Assembly: GCF_947500765.1 (NCBI RefSeq)
Contig: NZ_CANMTH010000002.1
Coordinates: 372,001 to 436,000 of the forward strand
Length of the DNA: 64,000 bases
Direction: 5' to 3'
Source: an uncultured Formosa sp.
Lineage (GTDB): Bacteria > Bacteroidota > Bacteroidia > Flavobacteriales > Flavobacteriaceae
Position numbers and translations under genes: made by a program. Shown piece after piece: positions 1 to 9,117 of the stretch (positions are counted from its first letter, which is position 1; each line of letters begins with the position of its first letter). A model generated the notes under the pieces. That model was not told the origin of the DNA. It searched no databases and worked only from the letters and a program-made list of their open reading frames with translations.

Positions 1-539
1 GGACCATGTCTTTTTTACAATTGAATGAATTAGATTTAAAAAAATACGACGATCATTATCTAAAATTAAAGCTCATTTTTGAACGTACAATCGAACTAAT
101 CGAAACCCACCATCCAGACGAAATTGCTATCGAAGCTCCTTTCTTTGGGAAAAATGTGCAAAGTATGTTAAAGCTTGGTCGAGCCCAAGGTGTGGCCATG
201 GCCGCAGGTTTGTCTCGTGAAGTTCCTATTACCGAGTATTCTCCTAAAAAAATAAAAATGGCTATTACCGGAAACGGTAACGCGACAAAGGAACAAGTTG
301 CTAAAATGCTTCAAAGTTTATTAGGGTTGAAAACGCTTCCTAAAAATTTAGATTCTACAGACGGTCTTGCCGCAGCAGTTTGTCATTTTTATAATGATAA
401 TCGTGTCGAGGTTGGTAAAAGTTATACCGGTTGGGATGCTTTTGTAAAGCAAAATGAATCGCGGGTTAAAGTTCAAAAAACGGTTAAAACAACTAGTAAA
501 ACAATCAATAAACTAGGCGTAAAAAAGATTAAAAAATGA
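1..539 (+). CDS. ruvC: Crossover junction endodeoxyribonuclease RuvC (5' end cut by window)
   Basis: RuvC resolves Holliday junctions during recombination and repair, working with RuvA and RuvB. The open frame continues to the window's left edge, so the true start and the first catalytic Asp lie outside. What remains covers most of the RNase-H-like fold. It shows the [11 protein letters not shown] strand with a catalytic Glu, the conserved [13 protein letters not shown] helix, and the C-terminal [12 protein letters not shown] motif with the last acidic residues. A Lys/Thr-rich tail of about 25 residues follows the usual end of the domain. The stop overlaps the hemW start (ATGA at 536-539), suggesting translational coupling. 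The ATG at position 6 is internal to the protein, not the real start. Confidence 0.93.
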   Translation, partial: TMSFLQLNELDLKKYDDHYLKLKLIFERTIELIETHHPDEIAIEAPFFGKNVQSMLKLGRAQGVAMAAGLSREVPITEYSPKKIKMAITGNGNATKEQVAKMLQSLLGLKTLPKNLDSTDGLAAAVCHFYNDNRVEVGKSYTGWDAFVKQNESRVKVQKTVKTTSKTINKLGVKKIKK

Positions 540-1702
540 GATTGAATCCACAGATTAATTCTATAGAATATGTTGAAGGTGTAGGCATTTATATTCACAT
601 TCCGTTTTGCAAACAAGCATGTTTTTATTGTGATTTTCATTTTTCAACCTCTTTAAAAAAGAAGGATGAATTAATTTTGGCTTTAATTGAAGAATTAGAA
701 TTACGAAAATCTGAGTTTGAAAACGATACCGTCGCAACCGTTTATTTTGGTGGCGGTACACCAAGTTTATTGTCTTTAGAAGAAATTAATAAGATTTTAA
801 ATGCCGTGTTTTTGAATTACAAAGTGATTGAAGATCCTGAAATTACCCTAGAAGCCAATCCAGATGATTTATCTGAATCTAAAATTATAGAGCTTTCTAA
901 AAGCAAAATTAATCGTCTAAGCATTGGTGTGCAATCCTTTTTTGAAGCCGATTTAAAACTTATGAATCGTGCCCACAATGCAATTGAAGCGAAAAAGTGC
1001 TTGACATGGGCAACACAGTATTTCGATAATATTTCTGTCGATTTAATTTATGGAATTCCTGGAGCATCTCACAAGCAATGGCAAGAAAATATTCAAACGC
1101 TTTTAGATTTTAATGTTCCTCATATTTCTAGTTATGCGTTAACCGTAGAGCCCAAAACAGCATTAGAGACCTTAATTAAAAAAGGAAAAATTGAAGATGT
1201 GAATGAAGCGCATGCCGAAGTACAGTTTCATATGTTAATAGATCAATTAACAGCTAACGGGTTTCAGCATTACGAATTGTCTAATTTTGGAAAACCTGGA
1301 TATTTTAGTATAAATAATTCGGCCTATTGGCAAGGTAAAAAATATATTGGCATCGGACCTTCAGCTCATTCCTTTACAGGAGAATCTCGCAGTTGGAATG
1401 TTGCTAATAATTCAAAATATATAAAGGCAATTCAATCTAAAACATTGCCAAGTGAAATAGAATACTTATCTGTTAATGATAAGTATAACGAGTATGTAAT
1501 GACTGGGCTACGTACCATTTGGGGTGTATCTTTACAGACTATAGAAACTCAATTCGGAATCGATTTTAAATCTTATCTTTTAGAACAATCAGGTAAATAT
1601 TTAAAAGAAGAATTATTGTATCTTGAAGGAGATAATCTTAAAGTAAGTTATGAAGGTAAATTCTTAAGTGATGGCATTGCGTCTCATCTGTTTAAGATTT
1701 AA
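536..1702 (+). CDS. hemW: Radical SAM family heme chaperone HemW
   Basis: This 388-residue cytoplasmic protein is a radical-SAM enzyme of the HemN/HemW family. HemW members bind heme and insert it into respiratory enzymes, and were often mis-called oxygen-independent coproporphyrinogen III oxidase. The 4Fe-4S ligands are visible as C25-x3-C29-x2-C32 in the string [26 protein letters not shown]-binding motif follows near residue 77, and the C-terminal HemN domain fills the last third. The ATG overlaps the ruvC stop. It gives about 15 extra residues before the conserved GIYIHIPFC start, with no better internal ATG. The CxxxCxxC spacing and lack of an HemN-type N-terminal extension favour HemW over true HemN. 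Confidence 0.9.
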   Translation: MRLNPQINSIEYVEGVGIYIHIPFCKQACFYCDFHFSTSLKKKDELILALIEELELRKSEFENDTVATVYFGGGTPSLLSLEEINKILNAVFLNYKVIEDPEITLEANPDDLSESKIIELSKSKINRLSIGVQSFFEADLKLMNRAHNAIEAKKCLTWATQYFDNISVDLIYGIPGASHKQWQENIQTLLDFNVPHISSYALTVEPKTALETLIKKGKIEDVNEAHAEVQFHMLIDQLTANGFQHYELSNFGKPGYFSINNSAYWQGKKYIGIGPSAHSFTGESRSWNVANNSKYIKAIQSKTLPSEIEYLSVNDKYNEYVMTGLRTIWGVSLQTIETQFGIDFKSYLLEQSGKYLKEELLYLEGDNLKVSYEGKFLSDGIASHLFKI

Positions 1703-1715
1703 AATAGTATTTAAT

Positions 1716-2471
1716 ATGATTGCAAGTATTCAAACCAATTCAAAAAAATATAAAATAAACCTCACCAAACCTATAGATATTTCTATTCCGTTACGTGCAT
1801 CGCACACCAATGTTACTGCTTGGTATGTAGAGCCTCCTAAAATGGAGCCGGTTAAGGATAGTGAAGGTTTTTCTGCTCGAGTATCTGAAGGTGCAGCATT
1901 TAATTTTAATAATATTTCATTTAATCCGCATGCACATGGTACACATACTGAATGTGTAGGATATGTAACTCACGATTTTAATTCTGTAAATGAGAGTTTA
2001 AAACAGTTTTTCTTTTTAGCAGAAGTAATAACAGTAGCGGTTGAAAAATTAGGAGACGATTTAGTGATTTCTAAAAAACAAATACAGTTTGCGTTGGGAA
2101 ACAAGAAACGTAAAGCCGTTATTATAAGAACAATTCCAAATACTATAGAAAAATTAAATAAACAATATTCACATACCAATCCGCCGTACTTACTCGAGGA
2201 TGCCGCTGTATATTTGCGAGAAAAAGGTGTTGAGCATTTGTTGGTAGATTTACCGAGTCTGGATAAAGAAAAAGACGAGGGCGAGTTATTGGCGCATCAT
2301 GCGTTTTGGAATACAAAAGGAAAGGTTAGAAAACATGCTACCATTACAGAATTAATTTATGTTCAGAATTTTATTCAGGACGGGACATACTTTTTAAACC
2401 TGCAAATAGCACCTTTTCATAACGATGCAACACCAAGTAAACCTATTTTGTATGAGGTAATTACATCGTAA
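1716..2471 (+). CDS. Cyclase family protein (kynurenine-formamidase-like metal hydrolase)
   Basis: This 251-residue protein belongs to the cyclase family (Pfam Cyclase), metal-dependent amidohydrolases that include bacterial kynurenine formamidase. The metal-site motif is seen as H72-A-H74-G-T-H77-T-E, with a further His in the following GYVTH segment. The start is set at the ATG at 1716. An in-frame start at 1668 would add 16 residues that are only hemW read in another frame. The gene begins 13 nt after hemW and probably shares its transcript. No kynurenine-pathway neighbour is visible, so the substrate is unknown. The fold assignment is firm and the function open. Confidence 0.85.
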   Translation: MIASIQTNSKKYKINLTKPIDISIPLRASHTNVTAWYVEPPKMEPVKDSEGFSARVSEGAAFNFNNISFNPHAHGTHTECVGYVTHDFNSVNESLKQFFFLAEVITVAVEKLGDDLVISKKQIQFALGNKKRKAVIIRTIPNTIEKLNKQYSHTNPPYLLEDAAVYLREKGVEHLLVDLPSLDKEKDEGELLAHHAFWNTKGKVRKHATITELIYVQNFIQDGTYFLNLQIAPFHNDATPSKPILYEVITS

Positions 2472-2496
2472 ATATTTTAGGTAAACTTTTATTGGT

Positions 2497-2862
2497 ATGA
2501 TTAATATAGAACAGTTATATGATTATTGTTTAAAAAAGAAAGGTGTAACCGAAACGTTTCCCTTTGATAACAATACTTTAGTACTAAAAGTGTTAGGAAA
2601 AATGTTTTTACTAACCTCTTTAAAAGGTTGGGAAGAAGGCAAACCAGCAATAAATTTAAAATGTGATCCTACAGAAGCAGAGAACTTAAGAGCGAATTAC
2701 GACAATATAATTCCGGGTTACCACATGAGTAAGAAACATTGGAATACTTTAAAACTTAATCAGGGAGATTTAGAGAATGCTTTGGTTTTACAGCTTATAG
2801 ACCATTCATACGATTTGGTAGTAAAAGGTGTGCCTAAAAAACTAAGAGATACTTTAGGATAG
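2497..2862 (+). CDS. MmcQ/YjbR family protein
   Basis: This 121-residue cytoplasmic protein is of the MmcQ/YjbR family (DUF419 in older naming). The family has a CyaY-like fold and is usually annotated as DNA-binding with little experimental support. Family hallmarks are present: an N-terminal helix ending in a KGVTETFPFD-type segment, a central VLGKMFLL strand, a KPAINLKCDP strand and a C-terminal PGYHMSKKHWNTL motif followed by a helix. It starts 25 nt after the preceding cyclase-family gene on the same strand and likely closes the ruvC-hemW transcript. The next gene converges on it. The biological role is not known. Confidence 0.85.
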   Translation: MINIEQLYDYCLKKKGVTETFPFDNNTLVLKVLGKMFLLTSLKGWEEGKPAINLKCDPTEAENLRANYDNIIPGYHMSKKHWNTLKLNQGDLENALVLQLIDHSYDLVVKGVPKKLRDTLG

Positions 2863-2885
2863 AGTTCCTTAATTTTAAATACTAA

Positions 2886-3728
2886 TTAAGCCCGTTGTTT
2901 GTAAGCAGAAGGAATACTGCCTTTTACACTCTTAAACTGTCTATTAAAATTCGAAATATTTTTAAATCCAGAACGATAAGCAATTTCAGAAATAGATAAG
3001 TCGTTATTTTTAATAATGAGTTTACAAGCGTGCTCAATACGTAATTCATTTAAAAATTGAAAATATGTTTTATTGGTTCGTTTTTTAAAATATTTACAAA
3101 ATGCATTTTTGGTCATAACCGCAACTCCCGAAATTGTGTCTAAAGAAATATCTTGGCTAAAATGTGTCATGGTGTATTCAAAAACATTACGCATACGCTT
3201 TCCTTCATTATCGGTATATCTTTTGTCGTAAATAAAAGACGATAAACTTTCGTAAGATGCTATAGAAGTAATTTGGAGCATTCGTATTAGAATAATAAAA
3301 GACTCTAGTTTTGAGCTCTGTTTAAGGTTGTAAAATAAAGACGTAAGGTGCTTTTTTTTAGATGTAATTTTAAAGCCTTGTTCTGCTCTTTTAAAAAAAG
3401 GTTCTAAGGCTTCAAGTTCTGATAAATCAAAAAAATGAGGTCCAAAAGCATCTTTTGTAAAAAATAAAGTTAACATATGCGATGGTATATTTGCATTTTC
3501 GTCACTTATAAAAACATGGGGTAAATTGCTGCCAATAATTAAAATATCTCCAGTTTCGTAATGGTTTATTGTATCTCCAACAATTAAAGATCCATCGCCT
3601 GAAACAATTAAACTTAACTGAATTTCTTCATGTTGATGTAATTTGTCGTAAAAAACCAAATCTAAATCATCCTGAAAAACAAGTGCATCTTGTTGTGGTT
3701 TAGGGATTTTAAATGGTAAAACTTTCAT
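2886..3728 (-). CDS. AraC family transcriptional regulator with cupin sensor domain
   Basis: This 280-residue regulator has an N-terminal cupin-type ligand-binding domain (about residues 1-170) and a C-terminal AraC/XylS double helix-turn-helix (about 180-280). The HTH part shows the family pattern: a first helix set around SGVAVMTKNAFCKYFKKRT, then LRIEHACKLI, and the second HTH with SISEIAYRSGFKNISNFNRQFK. The gene is divergent from the aldehyde dehydrogenase at 4123 across a 394-nt region. The simplest inference is that it controls that gene and the peptidases behind it in response to a small molecule. The effector is not predictable. The C-terminal ...SIPSAYKQRA ending is complete. Confidence 0.9.
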   Translation of the reverse strand: MKVLPFKIPKPQQDALVFQDDLDLVFYDKLHQHEEIQLSLIVSGDGSLIVGDTINHYETGDILIIGSNLPHVFISDENANIPSHMLTLFFTKDAFGPHFFDLSELEALEPFFKRAEQGFKITSKKKHLTSLFYNLKQSSKLESFIILIRMLQITSIASYESLSSFIYDKRYTDNEGKRMRNVFEYTMTHFSQDISLDTISGVAVMTKNAFCKYFKKRTNKTYFQFLNELRIEHACKLIIKNNDLSISEIAYRSGFKNISNFNRQFKSVKGSIPSAYKQRA

Positions 3729-4122
3729 GTTTAAATATCTTTTTGGTTTTAAAATTACGCAAATAATATTCTAAAATAATTTAAAAAATAAATAAATGGA
3801 TAGTTTTATATTAATTGTGGATAATTACAATCAATATAAAATCCAATTTACTAAGTAGCTTTGTTTTACAAAAAAATAGTGTTAAGAGCATAAAATAGGA
3901 GGAGAATTAGCCTTAAATTAGTCTATACATAGCAGAATCGGAATTAGCTGTGAGACCTTGTATAGAATACATGCGTTTGCTAAAATAAAAATAGAACAAA
4001 ATGTAAAAATGTTAGAGTTCTATCTAATATAAAACAAGGCGTTTACAAGTCTGTCTATGTTTAAAAATATAGAATGTATTTTAAAATTCTAGTTCAAAAG
4101 AGATTAAAAAAAGAGAATAAAA
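3729..4122. other. Divergent intergenic region between AraC regulator and aldehyde dehydrogenase
   Basis: This AT-rich stretch contains no convincing gene. It holds an 8-bp inverted repeat, TCTATACA at 3922-3929 and TGTATAGA at 3959-3966, separated by 29 nt. A lone TAGCTTTG at 3856-3863 matches the flavobacterial -7 box TAnnTTTG, but I see no clear -33 TTTG at the right distance. The region presumably carries the promoters of both flanking genes and the binding sites of the AraC-type regulator. None of this is proven by sequence. A short open frame at 3922-4032 has no recognisable product. Confidence 0.4.
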
Positions 4123-5703
4123 ATGATTACTGGAAAAAATTATATTGGTTTTACACCATCTGCAAACGGAACAAAAACATACAAAACCTTTAATCCGCAA
4201 ACTAATACAGAAAACGAAGACATCTTTACTGTAGCAACTTCGGTAGAAATAGATCAAGCTGTTGCATTAGCGACCGAAGCTTTTAAACGTTTTTCCAAAA
4301 TATCAGGAAAAGAAAAAGCCGAGTTTTTAAATACAATTGCCGATGAAATTTTAGCATTAGATACTTTAATAGAAACCTATTGTAAAGAATCAGGATTGCC
4401 TGAAGGTCGTGCTATGGGAGAACGCGGACGAACTGTTGGACAACTTAGAGCTTTTGCTAAATTAGTAGAAGATGGATCTTGGGTAGATGCTACTATTGAT
4501 ACTGCACAGCCAGAACGGTCACCAATGCCAAAACCAGATTTGCGTAAAATGTATATTGGTTTAGGTCCTGTTGTGGTGTTTGGTGCAAGTAACTTTCCTT
4601 TAGCATATTCTACTGCTGGCGGAGACACAGCTGCAGCTTTTGCAGCAGGATGTCCTGTGATTGTGAAATCGCATCCTATGCATGCCGGTACAGGTGAGCT
4701 TGTTGCAACAGCTGTAATTAAAGCTGCTCAGAAAACCAATATGCCAGATGGTGTGTTTTCAAATATAAATAGTAGTGGTATTGATGTTGGTCAGCAATTA
4801 GTGAAGCATCCTGGAATTAAAGCTGTCGGGTTTACAGGAAGCATTCGTGGTGGTCGTGCTTTATATAATTTGGCAGCAGAACGAGAAGAACCAATTCCTG
4901 TTTTTGCAGAAATGGGAAGTATAAATCCAGTTGTGATTCTTCCAAAAGCGTTGTCAGAACAAGGGCAAGATTGGGCGAAAACGTATGCCAGTTCAATCAT
5001 GCTCGGTACAGGACAGTTTTGTACAAATCCAGGATTATTATTAGGTATAAAAGGAAAAGATTTAGATGTATTTATTGATGTTCTGTCTCATGAAATTGTA
5101 AAAATAGAGCCGTCTTGTATGTTGCATCCTAATATAAAAAGTGCCTATTCTAAGAATAAATTACGAGCATTAGATCAAGAGGGAATTACTATTTCTGCAG
5201 AATATAAAACAGATGTAAAACCTAATTATGCACAACAAACTGTTTTAACTGTAAATGGTAAAACATTTTTAGAAAATACAACCTTACATCAAGAAGTATT
5301 TGGTCCATTTTCATTAGTAGTACAGTGTGAAAGTGAAGAAGAATTAGAAACCATTTTATATAAATTAGAAGGTCAGTTAACAGGAACATTAATAGCCGCA
5401 GAAGGAGAGGCTAACGCATATTCAGGAATAGTAAGTGCATTGCAAAACCGTGTTGGACGTATTATTTTTAATGGTGTGCCAACAGGAGTAGAGGTTTGTC
5501 CGTCTATGGTTCATGGAGGTCCATACCCATCATCAACAGATAGTCGTTTTACAGCCGTAGGAACTCAATCTATAAAACGTTGGGTTAGACCATTTAGTTT
5601 TCAAGATTGGCCAAATTATTTGTTGCCTATCGAGTTGCAAAATGCAAATCCTTTAGGGATTTTAAGATTAGTAAATAACAAACAGACTGCAGATGCTATT
5701 TAA
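4123..5703 (+). CDS. Aldehyde dehydrogenase (NADP+), alpha-ketoglutaric semialdehyde dehydrogenase type
   Basis: This 526-residue enzyme of the aldehyde dehydrogenase superfamily resembles the alpha-ketoglutaric semialdehyde (2,5-dioxovalerate) dehydrogenases. These form 2-oxoglutarate at the end of hydroxyproline, pentose or glucarate breakdown. Catalytic residues are visible: oxyanion Asn157 in GASNFP, general base Glu263 in FAEMGS, and nucleophile Cys300 in GQFCTNPG. The N-terminal ITGKNYIG and the C-terminal VPTGVEVCPSMVHGGPYPSS segments are typical of this subgroup. The upstream AraC gene is divergent, and two proline-specific peptidases follow. That suggests proline/hydroxyproline use, but the epimerase, oxidase and deaminase of a full hydroxyproline pathway are absent here. 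Confidence 0.88.
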   Translation: MITGKNYIGFTPSANGTKTYKTFNPQTNTENEDIFTVATSVEIDQAVALATEAFKRFSKISGKEKAEFLNTIADEILALDTLIETYCKESGLPEGRAMGERGRTVGQLRAFAKLVEDGSWVDATIDTAQPERSPMPKPDLRKMYIGLGPVVVFGASNFPLAYSTAGGDTAAAFAAGCPVIVKSHPMHAGTGELVATAVIKAAQKTNMPDGVFSNINSSGIDVGQQLVKHPGIKAVGFTGSIRGGRALYNLAAEREEPIPVFAEMGSINPVVILPKALSEQGQDWAKTYASSIMLGTGQFCTNPGLLLGIKGKDLDVFIDVLSHEIVKIEPSCMLHPNIKSAYSKNKLRALDQEGITISAEYKTDVKPNYAQQTVLTVNGKTFLENTTLHQEVFGPFSLVVQCESEEELETILYKLEGQLTGTLIAAEGEANAYSGIVSALQNRVGRIIFNGVPTGVEVCPSMVHGGPYPSSTDSRFTAVGTQSIKRWVRPFSFQDWPNYLLPIELQNANPLGILRLVNNKQTADAI

Positions 5704-5780
5704 TGTATGGCTAGAAAAACCTTCTTTTGTATAATAACATTAAATTTGGATGCTTTTCATCTAGACAGAATATTTTAAAT

Positions 5781-7076
5781 ATGAGATATAAACAAATTTC
5801 CAATTCACTTTTTATAAATAATAGAACACGCTTTACGGCTAAAATGAAGCAAAATACCATTGCGATTTTAACGTCTAACGATGTGAAGCATAACAATGCA
5901 GACGATATGATGGGGTTTACCCAAAATAATGATCTGTTTTATCTTTCAGGAATCGATCAGGCAGAGACTATTTTAGTCTTGTTTCCAGATGCTATTAAGC
6001 TCGAAAACAGAGCTATTCTTTTTGTTACAGAAACTTCAGAGCAAATTAAAATTTGGGATGGTGATAAATTAACGAAAGACCAAGCATCTCAAATTTCAGG
6101 AATTAAACGCGTAGAGTGGGTTCACGATTTTGAAAAATTACTTCAGCTTATGGCTTTTGAAGCCGATGGATTTTATCTGGGACATAACGAACATGTTAAA
6201 CGTATAACGCTTAATCAGCAAACACAACAGGATCGTATGATTTTATGGGTAAAAGAGAAATATCCTTTACACGATTTGCACCGTGTTGCAAAACTAACAC
6301 GAGAACTTAGACCAATAAAATCTGATGTAGAAATAGACTTAATGCAACAGGCGGCAGATATTAGTGTCAAGAGTTTTGAACGAGCATTAAGAGCAACAAA
6401 GCCAGGGGTGATGGAATATGAAATAGAGGCCGAACATATTTATCAATTAACAAAATCTGGTGGGTTACGTCATGCGTTTAAACCCATTATTGCTTCAGGG
6501 AAAAATGCCTGTGCTTTGCATTATAATACGAATGACGATGTGTGCAAAGATGGAGATTTAGTTCTTATGGATTTTGGGGTGTGTTATGCTAATTACAATA
6601 GTGATACTACAAGATGTTTTCCTGTAAATGGTAAGTTTACAAAACGTCAGAAAGAAGTGTATTCTGCCGTTTTACATTGTTTAAAGGAAGGCGCTAAATT
6701 ACTAAAACCAGGTGCTGTTTCTGCCGATTATGAAAAGCAAATGGGAAAGTTGGTAGAAGAACAACTGATAAAAATAGGATTGCTAAATGCAGAAGACGTT
6801 GCGAAACAAGAGCCAGAAAAACCGTTATACAAAAAGTATTATATGCATAATTCTGCGCATCATCTTGGTTTAGATGTGCATGATGTAGGTTTATATTCTC
6901 GTCCGTTTGAGGTTGGAATGGTTCTTACTTGCGAACCAGGAATTTATATTCCAGAAGAAGGTATTGGGTGTCGTTTAGAAAACGATTATTTAATTACTGA
7001 AGATGGTAATCGTAACTTAACTGAAGCGATGCCAATTGAAATAGAAGACATTGAATTAATAATGAAAAATAACTAA
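5781..7076 (+). CDS. Aminopeptidase P family (M24B) Xaa-Pro aminopeptidase
   Basis: This 431-residue cytoplasmic metallopeptidase should remove N-terminal residues preceding proline. It has the creatinase/prolidase N-terminal domain (about 1-165) and a pita-bread M24 catalytic domain. The five metal ligands are in place: D264 in LMDFGV, D275 in NSDTTR, H360 in the HNSAHHLGLDVHD motif, E385 in CEPGIY and E400 in RLENDY. The ATG at 5781 is preferred. An in-frame start at 5727 would add 18 residues with no family counterpart. The gene lies 77 nt after the aldehyde dehydrogenase and 4 nt before a second M24 peptidase. The absent signal peptide implies action on imported peptides. Confidence 0.9.
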   Translation: MRYKQISNSLFINNRTRFTAKMKQNTIAILTSNDVKHNNADDMMGFTQNNDLFYLSGIDQAETILVLFPDAIKLENRAILFVTETSEQIKIWDGDKLTKDQASQISGIKRVEWVHDFEKLLQLMAFEADGFYLGHNEHVKRITLNQQTQQDRMILWVKEKYPLHDLHRVAKLTRELRPIKSDVEIDLMQQAADISVKSFERALRATKPGVMEYEIEAEHIYQLTKSGGLRHAFKPIIASGKNACALHYNTNDDVCKDGDLVLMDFGVCYANYNSDTTRCFPVNGKFTKRQKEVYSAVLHCLKEGAKLLKPGAVSADYEKQMGKLVEEQLIKIGLLNAEDVAKQEPEKPLYKKYYMHNSAHHLGLDVHDVGLYSRPFEVGMVLTCEPGIYIPEEGIGCRLENDYLITEDGNRNLTEAMPIEIEDIELIMKNN

Positions 7077-7080
7077 TTAA

Positions 7081-8301
7081 ATGATAACATTAGGATTAGG
7101 AGGTTCTACCATTGAAGCCGAATTAGCAGCAATAGAATCTAGAGCACATGTAGTACAGCCCATAAATAAAGATGCTTACCCAAAGCGTATAAAGCGCGCT
7201 TTAGAAATTATGGCTACCGAAAATGTGTCGGCAGTATATTTACATGCAGGTACAAATTTATATTACTTTACAGGTACAAAATGGCATGCTAGCGAACGTA
7301 TGGTTGGGGCTTTATTATTAGCAGATGGAACGATTCACTATATCGCACCTCATTTTGAAGAAGGTACAATTTTAGATTTTATGGAATTTGAAGGTCCTAT
7401 TCATGGCTGGGAAGAGCATGAAAGTCCGTTTGAATTGCTAGTAACTGTTTTAAAAGAGAATGGCATTACAGAAGGTAATATTGCAATGGATGAAGTGACT
7501 CCGTTTTTTATTATAGACGGTGTTTTAAATTGTCAATCAGATTATAAACTAGTCAATGCAAAACCAATTACAGCAGGTTGCCGTATGATTAAATCTGACG
7601 AAGAAATTGCAATCATGCAAACCGCTATGAATATTACCATGGAAATTCATAAAGCTGTAGCGCGTATTTTAAAACCTGGAATTGCGGCTCAAACTGTAGT
7701 CGATTTTATTCATGAAGCTCATAAACGCTATGGTGCTCCAGAAGGTTCTTACTTTTGTATTGTCTTATTTGGTGTAGATACATCTTTTCCGCATGGCGTA
7801 AAAGCACCAAAAGATTTAGAAGAAAATGATGTGGTTTTAATAGATACAGGCTGTATGCTTCACGATTATATTTCAGACATTACAAGAACGTATGTTTATG
7901 GAGAGATTACAGATGAACAACGTCGCATTTGGAATTTAGAACGCGAAGCTCAATTTTCTGCTTTTAAAGCAGCTCAATTAGGTCAAACTTGCGGCTCGAT
8001 AGATGTTGCCGTTAGAAAAACGTTAGAAGCAAACGGGTTAGGACCGGATTATAAATTACCAGGATTGCCGCACAGAACAGGTCATGGTATTGGTTTAGAT
8101 ATTCACGAATGGCCATTTTTAGTTAAAACAGATCAGACTATTTTAGAACCAGGTATTTGTGTGAGTAATGAGCCTATGTTAGTGGTCCCAGACAAGTTCG
8201 GTATTCGTTTAGAAGATCATATTTATATGACAGAAAATGGGCCTAAATGGTTTACAGAGCCTGCACATAGCATTGAAGATCCTTTCGGAATTTCAAAATA
8301 A
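7081..8301 (+). CDS. M24 family Xaa-Pro peptidase (second copy)
   Basis: This 406-residue M24 peptidase is from a different subgroup than its upstream neighbour, with only family-level similarity between them. The creatinase-type N-domain covers about residues 30-170. The metal centre is complete: D255 in IDTGCM, D266 in ISDITR, H335 in GHGIGLDIHEWP, E364 in NEPMLV and E378 in RLEDHI. The RTGHGIGLDIHE wording is that of prolidase-like and ectoine-hydrolase-like M24 enzymes. It begins 4 nt after the previous stop and is surely co-transcribed. It probably hydrolyses Xaa-Pro dipeptides or related amides. The exact substrate is not readable from sequence. Confidence 0.88.
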   Translation: MITLGLGGSTIEAELAAIESRAHVVQPINKDAYPKRIKRALEIMATENVSAVYLHAGTNLYYFTGTKWHASERMVGALLLADGTIHYIAPHFEEGTILDFMEFEGPIHGWEEHESPFELLVTVLKENGITEGNIAMDEVTPFFIIDGVLNCQSDYKLVNAKPITAGCRMIKSDEEIAIMQTAMNITMEIHKAVARILKPGIAAQTVVDFIHEAHKRYGAPEGSYFCIVLFGVDTSFPHGVKAPKDLEENDVVLIDTGCMLHDYISDITRTYVYGEITDEQRRIWNLEREAQFSAFKAAQLGQTCGSIDVAVRKTLEANGLGPDYKLPGLPHRTGHGIGLDIHEWPFLVKTDQTILEPGICVSNEPMLVVPDKFGIRLEDHIYMTENGPKWFTEPAHSIEDPFGISK

Positions 8302-8405
8302 GTAAGTGTTTATACCGTAAGTTTTAAAAGGCGTTAGATGTGAAAATTTAAGGCTTTTTTTGTAGCAAAATAAGGTGTCTTTTTTAATCTGTTCATTTTC
8401 ATTTG

Positions 8406-8433
8406 TTGCAATTCGTTTTAAAATGTATTTTCG
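8406..8433 (+). promoter_or_regulatory. Predicted sigma-ABfr-type promoter of the PhnA-like gene
   Basis: TTG at 8406-8408, a 17-nt spacer and TATTTTCG at 8426-8433 fit the Bacteroidetes TTG/TAnnTTTG pattern with one mismatch in the -7 box. Transcription would start about 12-15 nt before the ATG at 8454. This supports choosing that ATG rather than the in-frame codon at 8403, which would lie before the promoter. Confidence 0.5.
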
Positions 8434-8453
8434 CAATTCTAAAAAATAAAATT

Positions 8454-9032
8454 ATGAGTGTATTACAGACATTAGAAGATCGTAGTCATAACAGTTGCGA
8501 GCTTTGTACTTCAAAAGAACAATTAAAACAGTATACTATTCCGCCATCATTAAATGAAAGTGTAGACAATAGTGTGTTGGTATGTAATACGTGTTTACAA
8601 CAAATTGAAGGCAATGAAGATATGGATGTTAACCATTGGCGTTGTTTAAACGATAGTATGTGGAACGAACATGTTGCTGTACAAATTATGTCTTGGAGAA
8701 TGTTGCAACGTTTACGTGCAGAAGGTTGGCCAAAAGATTTAATAGATATGATGTATCTAGATGAAGACGCTATGGCTTTAGCACGTGCAACAGGAGAACA
8801 TGAAGATGAAAGTGCTAAAATTATTCACCGCGATGTAAATGGTGTTGTTCTAGAAGTAGGAGATTCTGTAGTATTAGTTAAAGATTTAAAGGTGAAAGGA
8901 TCTAGCATGGTTGCTAAGCAAGGAACTGCTGTTAGAAATATTCGTTTAGATCATGAAAATGCTGAATATATTGAAGGTAAAGTTGGGAGCCAACAAATTG
9001 TGATTATTACAAAATATGTAAAGAAGCTGTAA
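8454..9032 (+). CDS. PhnA domain-containing protein
   Basis: This 192-residue cytoplasmic protein has a PhnA-type zinc-ribbon N-terminus and a C-terminal PhnA domain. Four Cys in two CxxC pairs are seen: CELC near residue 14 and CNTC near residue 44. The domain near residues 120-192 carries the motifs DVNGVVLEVGDSVVLVKDLKVKGSS and GSQQIVIITKYVKK. PhnA proteins were named after the E. coli phosphonate region but are not needed for phosphonate use, and their function is unknown. The middle third is a flavobacterial extension rich in Trp and Met. The start at 8454 is preferred. A bidirectional terminator follows at 9053-9097. Confidence 0.85.
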   Translation: MSVLQTLEDRSHNSCELCTSKEQLKQYTIPPSLNESVDNSVLVCNTCLQQIEGNEDMDVNHWRCLNDSMWNEHVAVQIMSWRMLQRLRAEGWPKDLIDMMYLDEDAMALARATGEHEDESAKIIHRDVNGVVLEVGDSVVLVKDLKVKGSSMVAKQGTAVRNIRLDHENAEYIEGKVGSQQIVIITKYVKKL

Positions 9033-9052
9033 TTTATCGGCTTTAACAATAT

Positions 9053-9097
9053 AAAAAAACGGGCTATAATATTATGTTATAACCCGTTTTTTTATTT
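9053..9097. terminator. Bidirectional hairpin terminator between convergent genes
   Basis: Arms 9060-9069 (CGGGCTATAA) and 9077-9086 (TTATAACCCG) pair with one C/A mismatch. An A-run lies before and a T-run after, so the hairpin can end transcription of the PhnA-like gene on plus and of the reductase gene converging on minus. Confidence 0.85.
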
Positions 9098-9117
9098 CTG
9101 TTTTGGTGTTCTAGATC

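Noticed and set aside
1668..1715. Extra 16 N-terminal residues of the cyclase-family gene
   Set aside because: They overlap the hemW end in another frame and have no family counterpart. The ATG at 1716 is a better start.
3922..4032. Short open stretch of 36 codons (reading SIHSRIGISCETLYR...) possibly left over from a transposase
   Set aside because: It has no start codon, no terminal inverted repeats and only a vague likeness. A database search would be needed, so I did not call a pseudogene.
4377..5000. Minus-strand frames opposite the aldehyde dehydrogenase
   Set aside because: They are shadows of a conserved coding gene with no recognisable product.
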